This document shows, piece by piece, positions 53,101 to 64,000 of a DNA stretch of 64,000 nt. The first letter of the stretch is position 1; every line of letters starts with the position of its first letter. The stretch spans positions 1,005,344-1,069,343 of the forward strand of contig PTEX01000234.1 in the NCBI GenBank assembly GCA_003342815.1, read 5' to 3'. The position numbers and the translations under genes were made by a program. A model generated the notes under the pieces. The model did not search any database, was not told where the DNA came from, and saw only the letters and a program-made list of their open reading frames with translations. The stretch is from Eudromia elegans (taxonomy: Eukaryota; Chordata; Aves; Tinamiformes; Tinamidae).

Positions 53101-56100
53101 TAAGTGACTTCTCAGAGGCTTTGCTATGCTACTAATTTAATGGCACAAGTTTAAATATAAAATACTGTTTTCAGAACAGACAATGGTGAATGACAGCTAA
53201 TTTCCTCCATTGGAGATACTGTAACAGAACTCATTCAAGTTGTCTACCTGAAAAAAAAAAAATCCTTTTTTTTTTTTTTCTTTTGTTGTGGTTTTTAGTC
53301 TCCTGATAATAGCCTCAATCACATGGGTAAAATGTTTAACTGTCTTGAGTATGTGCAGGAAGTCTGCTTATCAAACAATTCCTGTTTGATTTGTTGTCAT
53401 TGATACAGTTTTATGGGATATTCAATATAGGAGAAGTAAAGAAACCATGCAGTTTTTGTACTCTAAAAAGAGTGACGTTATTAAAGGCTGACTACATCTT
53501 TCTAGACACTGTTTGGGTTTTCTGTCACTGTCTAGTAACTTTGTGTAGATTGGCACAGCATGATTCCTTTCCCATAGTCCAATTGCTTAAGGGTCAAAAT
53601 AATTCCTTTAACTAATCACAGAACATTAAAATGTCTCCGTGTAATTCAGTACACCTAAAAATCCTCCTCTGTTCCATTCACAATTTATCTAAGTGGCCAA
53701 AACTCTAATGCATGACAGATTGACCGCCTGCCAGCCTCTGTTTGCAATGTAATGCAATATATATGTCTAATATTGTCAAAATTTAATGCCTGTTTCCAAA
53801 CATTTCTGCCCTTCTTATTACAGCAAGGGATGTGCTTTGAGGGCTTATTCTTCCTCAGGTTGGAGTCACAAGAATGGAAGTTCAGCAATACTAAGCTCTA
53901 AATGGGGTGATGACTTGTGTTAATTATTTATAGATTAACTGTGTGGAAAAGAAGGTGATACCACTGGTAGAAAGCAGTATGTCTCATCCTTGTGCAGACA
54001 CAGTAATAGTAGTATTTGCATGTAGAGCCATTAGCTTAAATATTATAAAGATTTGTGGCTTAACAGTTATTTACAGTTTAGGAATATTCAAGCCACTTCA
54101 CTGAATGACAGAAGCCTAACATTACACTGTCCATGATTAGGTAATTTTTCCTTTTAGTCAAGACAACTGAAAACTAAAGAGTAAGGGCCAGATCAGACTA
54201 GAAGGAAAAAAAATGGGAGGAGGGAAAGGGAGGTGAAAAAGAGCTGAGACTCTCATGTAATGAATTCTCTCAATGGAGAGACACGTAGTAAAATCTGGAG
54301 AATTGATTGTGTGTTTCACCTATTCAGGTGCCGTCTGGCTGTCTTTCATTTTACTGGTTTAAATCATATGTGAATTTGAAAGCGTTCAAGCCACTACTTT
54401 TTACAGAATTTCTTCAGTAATTTCAGTAATAGCAAACTCTTTTGATATTCAGTTTTGATATTACTATGTGTAATTCCATTACAATTATGGAATAATCTTC
54501 TACTAGAAATAAATGTCCACCTATATAGCATTAAAAAGTATCATCTGGGGTTTTTCTTAATATTTGAGGAACACAAAGACTCTGTATTTGCACAAGAGTG
54601 CCAAACACATATAAATATATTATAAACACCTGCACTTAGTTCATCCACTATAACTAGAAAAATTATTTATGTATATTGGAAGCAAAAAAATTACTTGAAC
54701 GGTTGCTAGTACATAAACAAAGATGAATGTCCTGAACACTAGCGAAAACAAAAACAATTCACCATATGTAAAAATAAAATGTGAAAGAACCTCACAGGTT
54801 TGCTGTTTTTCAGTTTCAGGAACACAACGTGCTCTATTAACTTCCCTGGAGCCAGACTGCAGCCTAACGTGCCCATGTTTAGAGACAGAGGAGAAATAAG
54901 TCATCTTCCTATTTGCCTGTGACAGGAAGCAATATTTATGGTGTATCTGCACAGCTGTTGCTTTTCCTCCAGATAAATCTTACTAGTTGCAAACATTCAA
55001 AATTTTTTTGAGCAAATGATGGATGTAGGTTTCTTTTTATTTCCCTTTTTTCCCCCTAAAGCTGTTAGTGTTTTAAAGTTTTTTTTCTCCTACCATCTTC
55101 AAACCTGACTTTTTATTATTATTATTTTTATTGATTTGAACCATAGCACAAAGGAAAGAAGTGAAGAGGTAGTATGTTTATGTTCATGGCAGAGAGTGGA
55201 AAAAAGTGAGAGAAGATTTTTGGAAAAAATGTCAGTGCCTAGTGCCATGGACATTAGGCAAGGTATATCAGAAGCCTAGAGAACTGGCAAAGATTTTTTT
55301 TGCTTGCCTAGTTAATGTCTCCCTGTTTACATGACCACTTCTTTAGTGAAAGGAACAGTGAAAATGGGATGTTTTCTTTAATCTGTCAGCGCTATTTTGG
55401 AGAAGGAAGTTCTTTTTATCTTCTTTTTCTTCCTAACAACTGACATGAGACAGGGGCACAGATCCTCCTGTTTCTTCTGTCTTTGTTTCTTCAGAGATGC
55501 ACTAATTTCAGTGGGCAGGGATTTACTCTTGGGAAGCTTTCCAAGGTGCAGGTTTTTCATTTGGTTGAAGATTTTCTTTTTTTTGTGTGGCTGAGTTTTT
55601 CGTTAGCATGTTTGTAGCACTTGATTGATTTCTGGTTTTGGAGGTTATTTATTTGGATTTTAGGCTTCCTTTCTGCCCCATCTCAACCCCCTGCAGAATA
55701 TCCCTTTTTGATTAATTTAGCTAATAACTAGCCACGTGTGCTGCAGGAGACTGACTGCCAGCAGACAAGGTGGTGATGGGGGTTGTTTCAGGTTACTTGT
55801 CAACATACCTGCACTGGAGAGTTGAATTAATCTATTTCATCTGTTGTGTATTGTCTCCTAAATAACAGGCTCCATGGGTGGTTTACTGTTACTTCCTATT
55901 TGAGTGTTAAGCATCTCACTTATTAATAGAAATTATCTCAGAGTATATGGGCCGCTTTTCTTCACAGCATGTTGTGGTGTTTCTGCCTGTGTGATTTTAT
56001 TGATGTGAAGTGCTTTCTGTGGTACACCTGGGTTACTAGGGTAGTGGAGCATGCTGTTACTTGATTTGATGTGGAGGAGGGGGTGTGAAGTAGATAAAGG

Positions 56101-59100
56101 GGAGTTGAGAGGTGGGTGTGAGTGGCTGTGATCATGGAGTGCTGGAATAAAAGCACTGAGATGTAGGGGAGGGGAAACTGCAGCCAGTGCTTTTGAATTG
56201 CTTTGAAATTGCTTTACTAATAACCAACTCAACTTGTAAGGCTTTGGTGTCAGATTAGTATGAGTGAATATAAGCCATTTCAGGCTCACGAGGGAAGAGA
56301 GATTTCTATTGTACTCACTGCAATCAAAGAACTTGTGTTGATAACTACTAGTGTATTTTTTACAGTGTAAACATACACACACCTGTACACATGCACACAA
56401 GAATGTCAAATTCGGTCTCCATTATAAGAACCCCGTGTGCAAAATTAATTCCTGTCCGCTTACCTATCTAGGCATTGGAGAAATGATGATGAAAGTGCTT
56501 CTTACCAACACAAGTTACCAAGGGAGATAACCTTGAGTCAGTCCTTTCCAGAACTGAGCCATTACAATGCTTTCTTTCTGAGAGTCTTCACGTGCACCTT
56601 GCTGCTTGCATCCCAGCCTGAACCCAGGACTATACACCACAATCTGCTTCCTGGTCCTGGTTTCAGAAGGCGACTCTATTCCAGTGCTGCTGCCTTCTGG
56701 CAATTTAGTTGTCTGTGAAAGAATGGTAGGCAATAATCTAGCTTGATTCTGTTCCTTAGGACATAGAAAAAAATCTGTATGGGATAGAGTATAAATGGCA
56801 GAATTAAGACAGCCTGTAGTCCATGACCATGTTCAGTGGCTTTATTGTGGAAAAGAGGTGGTGTGATCCATGATTAGGGAGATAAAATGTCTTAATGTTA
56901 AGCTGTGGTTGAAGTTATGCAGTTGTATGCCTTTTGACCATTACACAGAGTGATAGAGAGGTGTCCCTCATGACCTCTATGAATTTGCGTGTGAGATATA
57001 ATAGAGGGTTGCTTCGAGACCTCCACTGGTCAATGGTCTTCAATGGCCAAATTAACCAAAAATTGTCTTGTCATAAAAGTATATGATCTACTACTCTAAT
57101 AAAAACATAAAATAACCTATTATTTTAATTATTTCACTTTCAGTGTGCCCGTTTAGAATTATTTCTCTGTAAGAGTTTTAAAAAATTGTTTTAAACAGCT
57201 GATAGAATGCGAAAGACTTCTTTTTTCCAGCAAATTCCACTCTGCTAGTCAATACGAGCAGAAATTAGTGTGAAATTAATTCATCTGGACTTAATCGCAA
57301 CAAAGTTTTGTTTATACAGCTATAAGCGGTGTGGCAGTTAATTACAGCAACTCAAACAATAATGACAGAAACAGTGTTAAGATGGAAGTAACCTAGTGAG
57401 CCTACAAGAAAAAAATTAAACCAAAGGCTAGTTCCACCTCCTCCCTCTACAAAAGAATCTCTCTTTCAAGGATACCTTCTTTTCATTCCCTCTCTCCCCC
57501 AAGTAAAACATGCTAGCAGAGAAGGGAATGTTCAGAAATATAAATGAAAGGGGCATCTCCTGGGCTTTTGCATATGAATTGTGTCACTGATCCCATCAGT
57601 GAAACATACAGTGGAGAAACCTCCAAAGGAACATTTGTAATGAATAAGTGTGAGCAAATTCCAGATACTGTCTGTAAAATCAGGGGCCAAAGGCTTTGAA
57701 CGATGAACAGACCTCCAGCCCAGTCAAACTCTTGCTGTTTTACTTGAAAGGTATTCTTGAGGCCCTCTGAAGCCAAAAAGAGTTGACCACATGTATTAAA
57801 ATTTCTGAACCAGGGTCAAAAGACATGCAATTCCCAGGGATGACAGAGGGTTAAATGTGTTGACATAATTTTTCAGTGTGCAAATCTATGCAGTTATGTG
57901 TGGGATGAAGACTAAGAAAAGTCTTTGCCACTCAAAACAAGCTTAGGCAAAGTATCAGTAGGAAAACTGTTTTTTTCCCAATGACATTCTCATCAGATCT
58001 GTGAAACTCATAAGCAATAAAATGATCTAATTTTTATCCTATACTAAAATATGTCCACTTCTACACAGCTGTTGATTTTTTAAGTGGGAATGCATATGTT
58101 TTAAGATGAAAGAGTCAGAGCTGTGTGTAACTACCAAATTTAATGCAATTTCTGTCTATAAAAATCTGACAGTTTCATGATTTTTTTTTTGTAGAAATTT
58201 TACAACTTTGCCATTTATGCAGAGTGAAAACAACTTTTAAAGGCTTTTCTAGCCAAACCTGTCTTTTATTTTTAGAAGTAAACAGTAAAAAATACCCAAA
58301 GCACATAGGAAAACCAGAAAGAAAATTCAATCAGAATGATTTTTTTTCCCAAAGTGTTTATGAAATATCCCTCCTAAATGTTGCATACTTTAAACCTGCA
58401 ATTTATTTTCAATGCTAATTAACACAGAACAAATAACAGTAGATGTCCAACTTCATTATCTTTCTTGCATGCTGCCTTTTGGAGGCCTGTTAATAGTGCA
58501 TCAAAAGCCTCTCTTTACTGTGACTGTACTTCCACAGTGCCATGGTGTGACAGGTACAGATTTTTCATACCTCTGTATACCTATTTTGAAACTCAAGTCC
58601 ATAGTGCTGTGATGAAGGAAAGTAGTAGGTGCTGCCATTAGGCTGCATTTCATTCATGTATGCATATTTCAGAAAATGTTGAGTGTTCTGAAAACAAATT
58701 TTTTTTTTTCCTAATATGTTCTGCTGAACAGCAGATTTATTCTGTGGAAAGAACAAAAAATTCAGCACTGATTTGAGCATTAACTCCAGTGAGCCCTAAG
58801 GGAAGAATTATATCAGAGGAATGATGTCTTTTGCTGGAGCCCCACCAGAAATATTGCCCTTGAATTATGTTGGTTCTTTTTCCTGCATTTTGATCATGTT
58901 ATGAATTGCTCAGTTCTTTGCCAGAGCTGAAAATAAAGGGCCTTGGCTATGGGTTATAAGAGGAGATGGGATGGTAGATGAGAAGACAGCACTCCATATC
59001 AACAAAGAAATGACAAAAGGGGAGAATAGAAATATAAAATGTCAGATTCTCCAAGTTAGTTTGTAATATGTAACTGTTTCACTTCCAACTGACTGCCTCA

Positions 59101-62100
59101 GGCCTCAAGTGCTGTGGAAAATCAGAGATATTCAGCACTACCAGCAAGAGGCAATTTCAAAGAGCAAAAAGCAGCGCGCAGCAAAATGCCTCAAAGGAAA
59201 ATTCCAACGGGGCCTAAACGTGAATGCAGAGCTTATGACATCTGCACTGCACAGCAGGTGACTGCAAGGAAACCAGTTTACTTGAGTCTGTGTTAGAATG
59301 TCCTCAAAAAGTTTAAAAAAAAATGTATATTCACTGAAGGATACCCTTCATAGGATATTAATAATAATTATTAATGAAATTCATTGATTTTTAGAATCTG
59401 AACACTTTGCTCGTGTGCTCCAATGAGAGTTCTTTAGTGATGTCCTGTTCTTAAAACCTTACCTTTGTTTGTCAGGCACAGTTACATTCCTTGTTCAAGA
59501 TGGATAAATCAGATATGAATGCAATGACAATTGTCACTTTACAATTTGAGACTCAAAAGCCACTGTTAGTATCTGGTGCATGCAGTAGCACAAACACCAC
59601 ACAACAGACTGAGAACTAGTGAAGGATATTGATGTGATACTGACAAATACCTCTGTAACCAACAGGAAGCATGAATTGTTACCATGCAATGCCAGTTGCT
59701 AACCCTGGTGATTTTTTTCTTCTTCCAACTTTGGCAGGAAAATGTAAATAATAAAACATAAATTGCAATCTGAGAAGCACAACACAATTTCCTGTTGTAT
59801 CAGTTTCCATAGGAGAGACAGAGGAGAAAGTCAAGATCCCAGTCAGTGATAAGTAGTGAATTGCTCGTACAAGAAACTAAAAGCTTAGTGTGTGCTAACT
59901 AATGAATTCAAGTAAGTTGTGAAATGATGCACATTGCTTAGGTCACAGTGGGAAGAGTTTTAGCAACTTCACAAGTCACACCAGCTCCAGAAAGCTAGGA
60001 AAGCAGAACAGGACAAACAAACCAAATCGTTAAAGTGAATCTCCATCACCACAAACTAACCACTAACCTCCTTGGCTTAGGAGGTTAAATTTACATTAAG
60101 GTCAGTGCAAATTTCAGCTCAAAGAATGTGGCAGGAGATGGCAGTTGCTGCATCATCTCAGGTAAGTTGATGCACAAATATTGTGTGAAAATCTGATAGT
60201 CTCAGAAGAGTTTGAGAGTTTGAAATGAAGATCACAGGTAATGAGTGCCTCTCAAGAGAGGTGACAGTAGATACTAATTTGAGTTCTTTGATTTCCACCA
60301 TTGTTCCTTCAGTCTTCATCTTGTCAACTGTCTTATACACCAGCAGTAGGTTAAGGCTGCAATTAAGCACAAGGAAGGATGGGTGGTTTGCAGCTTGGTC
60401 TATGTTGCCACATAGAATTGTAGCTTTCTGCATGAGTTTTGGTAGAAACAACACAGATTAAAACAACACTTTACTGGCTTTGATGGAACTGTCTCTGTTT
60501 AATGAAGGTCATGACACTGTAAATAAAAGATAATCACAAAGATTTCTATAGTCATGTCATTAGGATTTGCTGGAGAAATCCTCCTCCTGCAAGAAAAAGT
60601 TAGTGCCTTTAATTTAGCTTATATGATCAATGAATAAGTGGGCTTGGTAGTGACAAATTTTGAACATTTTCAAGAAGTTTGACTCTTACTTCCATATATA
60701 CTAATAAAGATTCTCTAAAACTGAGAATATATTACATTAATATTTTGCAAAGTTACATGAAATATAAAATGTGCTAGCATTTAAAGCAGCTTTCATTATA
60801 GCCTTATAGAAAGCTTAAAAAAAGAACAATTCAAAGATGCTTTTAATTGTTTTCCATATTTATTTTTCCTTTTAGTGATCCTTTAGTGTTTTAAACATAC
60901 TCTATAAACTACAAAGTGATTTGCCTGTAGTGTTGAGGTTAACTTTATCCACAGTGACTCCTTAAAAGGAAGTAATGGCTTCTCTGCGGGATCTCGGGTC
61001 TTGCTTCATACATCTGTAATATGACATAAGGTTTTCAGTGTTAAGGGTTCTGGTAAATATTGATAAGAGAAGTCCTTCAATTTGGACTCACTATGAGCTA
61101 TATGTGTAAGTCTTCTCGCTTTTTTTGCTACTCAATACCTGTGTACCATACGTGGAAGAGTGAGTCTCCTTCATGGTAACCAAGGTGGATGATTAATTTT
61201 ATGTATATATGGTATATGTATATGGTCACCTTATAAAAGACTTTGCCTGTTTTTCTGATGTCAATTGGCAGAAAATCTGTAGGAAAAAAGTAACACTTCC
61301 ACATCTCTAATCCTAATATGAGCATAATACAGTGCTAAAATGAGAGAACAATGTAAAGTGAATCCTTGAACAAAAGACAAACTGCAATAATAGATTCTCC
61401 AGAATTTTTTTTTACTGTTAATCCAGTAGAGTAACAGAATAATGGTGTTGCAAGCTGAAACTCTCGTTTGCAAATAAGTATCATACTGAAGTGACTGGGT
61501 GATTAGAAGATCTTGGGGAACTAACTGGAGGTGCATGATGAATGAAACATGTTTAAGAATCTTACATTTTCCAGCAAAAGTGAGGTGTATTGGAAAATGA
61601 TTTAAAAGCTTTCTTAGAAAAAAAAAGAAGTTATTTTTTCCAAGTTCCTTTAGAACAGAATTTAAAGACAATTCAAAGTGCCACTGTGATTAAAGTAATT
61701 TATTATTTGTTTTTCCCGACTAAAACAGGTTATTTTCTTAAGTAGCTAAATTATATGAGAAACCCATCATGTGAGAGGGAAATGTTTATGTGGAGGATGA
61801 AGGCCATTATAAATAATTTCTGACTGGATATTTGTAGCTGCCATGAGACTGATGCACGATGGATATTCTCAGGGTACTGTGGTTTTTATTCCCAAACCGT
61901 AATGAGCTTCAGCTCAGCAAAAGTACTGCAGTGTTTGTCTATATCCTTTGGAAAAAGAAGTGTGAGAAAGAAAGCATTGTTTTCATTAATGACATTTATG
62001 TTTAAATAATCAATATATTACATACTTGTGACAAAATCTTGTTCCTCCCTTTCCTTTTACTTTCATTTGTATTGCTAGAGTGCTAAGGCAGCAGAAGCAG

Positions 62101-63261
62101 CTGTATTTTAAATATTGGGAGCTGTGGCTGACAATACAGCAAGCCGGTGGAAGGTGTCAGGATGATGAAGCAGCACTCTGCAGTGCTTCATTTGCAGAGC
62201 AGGAAGAAAGGGAGGAAGTCAGAATGAGCTATAAGTAGGGGCAAAGGATCCCAGTAGTCATAGATCATCTGCCAAACGCAATGTCATGGGGTGAATACCA
62301 CCTTGAGTCATTAAGAGCATCCCTTGAGTGCTTATTGCAGTCCTTCGGGATGTGTAAAAATGGTGTACTATCTGCAGAAACTTTGTAAAACTGGCATTAG
62401 TGGAGGGGAAGGGAGTCTAGAACACTAAGTTAAGATCATGTATGTGCAAAGGTGATGAAGTATAAGTGTGCTCCTACAGTTAAATGACAGTCTTGTGTAT
62501 TGTTCAGGGTGCTGCTTGGTTTCACATTGCTCTTCATTTCTGCATTAATTCTGTATTTAATAGAAAGTGAGAAAGATGTCCTATTTCTTTTCATTCTTTG
62601 TCAACAAGTAAGTCTATAACAGATCTTGACAGATTAGGTTTAAGTGAATTACTGTTGTCTTTATACTGAAGATATTGAATGAGTCAACAGTAGGTAACAT
62701 GGAGTGACCACAGTGAAATCTGTTGTTTCTTCCTTGAAACATACTCTGCCAAAGTGATAGATGCTGAACTGAAAATAGACTTACCTCTTCTTGTGTTATT
62801 TGGGCAATTTCAAACCTGCATTTGTTGAATCACTGATATTATCTGTAAGATACCACTGTGATGTTAATTTCCTTTCTTCCAATTTCCTACCAAAGATTAC
62901 TCTGCTTTGCAAAGCTAATCGTAATCAGTCCAGAACTGTTTTCATTCAAACTTATTTTCCTACCTTATGATATTTTAAGGTAGTGCATGAAGACACAATT
63001 TTCTCACCCAATTCTTCTCCAAAGATACTGGAAGATGTTTAGTTTTCAAATGCATAGTACACAATATAGATTTCTGAGTTACAACCTATACTGTAATAGA
63101 TTGAGGGATTTAGAATAAGGAGCAGGGATGTTTCAGATTCACTGTGGCCACTTTTAGATATGCATCTAAAATCACATGCCACCTGAATACTGAATAGTTA
63201 GGCCTCTGTGAACTGTAGAATCATTCTGTAAATCTCACAAGAGTTTGTCATTTCCTATGTC

Positions 63262-63298
63262 AAAAAAAAAAAAAAAAAAAAAGAAAGAAAAAAAAAAA
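63262..63298. repeat. poly(A) tract with GAAA interruptions
   Basis: A run of 21 A followed by GAAAGAAAAA-type sequence. It looks like a decayed A-rich microsatellite. Confidence 0.92.
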
Positions 63299-64000
63299 GC
63301 CTATCACATAGTATTCCAGTTCTGTTTCCTGCGGGGAATACTGCAAAATTCCTTGCTTAACAATATCATGCTCTCTCTGGTCTGCTCGTCGTCAAGCCCA
63401 ACAGTATCAACTCTCAAAAAGAAGGCAGCAAAATAGAACTTACATTAGAATTTAGAACTCTCTCTTTGACTGAATATTGTTCAAATTAACATTAGGATGT
63501 GCCAGAGGGAAGAAAATCCTAGCCCCTGTTGTCAGAACTTGCCTGGGTAGGTTTGGCTGAGAGTGTTGCATGTTAATTAGGCCTACTGTTGATACATTTC
63601 TTAAATTGAGGGAATTGCCATGTTCTGAGAAGAAATGCATTGCAGTATTGTGAGAATAAATATCTATGGATGGTGATTTGCAGGTGTTATTTAATGGATC
63701 TAATCTATATCTTGACATTTTTATCTATGCCATCATTTCAGAAATATTTCAGCTTTATAATATCTGTTCTATTAATACTTTACATTTCGGGGAAAGACTG
63801 CCTTCAGAAGGCTCTTCTGTGTGAACGGTGTCAAAGTAAATGAGTTCCTACTAGTAGCTGTGATACTGAATAATTAGCGTGTACCATATGTAGGTTTCCA
63901 GGCCTCTCTGCCTCGTTTAAAGGAGGTAGGCATGAATGACAACCGTATGATGTGTTCTGGCCATCATCTCTGCCAACTGTGTGAAAGTTTCAGCAGTGTG

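Larger units (their letters stand above)
46131..64000. other. intergenic, no gene seen
   Basis: Almost 18 kb of AT-rich, mainly unique sequence. It includes a 36-base poly(T) tract, A/T runs near 53249-53279 and 63262-63298, and many short open frames on both strands, the longest at 55933-56409 and 61261-61671 on the minus strand. None has a recognisable domain, convincing splice context or coding-like composition. No tRNA, snRNA or CR1 was recognised here. Confidence 0.55.

Noticed and set aside
55933-56409. 158-codon minus-strand open frame
   Set aside because: The translation is rich in histidine, serine and leucine without domain, signal or homology that I recognise. A frame of this length is plausible by chance in 64 kb.
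59114-59296. 60-codon plus-strand frame rich in basic residues, considered as a processed pseudogene
   Set aside because: I recognise no parent protein, and there is no A tail or flanking duplication.
61261-61671. 136-codon minus-strand open frame
   Set aside because: No recognisable domain, AT-driven composition, and no promoter or splice context.

Overview
The window reads as vertebrate nuclear DNA, most likely from a bird. The evidence is AT-rich, CpG-poor sequence with few interspersed repeats, several truncated CR1 LINEs with the avian-type octamer 3' end, and vertebrate-style splice sites. There is no prokaryotic or viral gene organisation.

The only protein-coding gene I can support is the 3' end of SH2D4B, on the plus strand. 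Bases 1-15150 look like one intron, or the 3' part of one, because no earlier exon could be recognised. The penultimate exon (15151-15371) encodes most of an SH2 domain. A 1,026-base intron follows (15372-16397), then the last coding exon (16398-16490). Two AATAAA signals lie within about 65 bases of the stop codon, so the 3'UTR may be very short. Joined, the two exons give one continuous SH2 C-terminus ending in a canonical stop.

From about 16.6 kb to 64 kb I see no gene. In mammals a long gene-poor interval follows SH2D4B before NRG3, and the window fits that layout. It holds CR1 relics (22.8, 25.7, 27.7, 39.5 and 46.0 kb, perhaps 33.7 kb), all apparently on the minus strand, plus microsatellites, homopolymer tracts and short tandem duplications.

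Three items stand out: a small isolated CpG island at 27.88-28.17 kb with three TAACGG and one CAACGG motif and an internal 23-base duplication; a near-perfect 39-base-arm inverted repeat at 22396-22515; and a pair of adjacent stem-loops built from a repeated CTTCTAAA unit about 215 bases upstream of the SH2 exon. None is proof of a new system. The CpG island is the best candidate for an unannotated transcription start.
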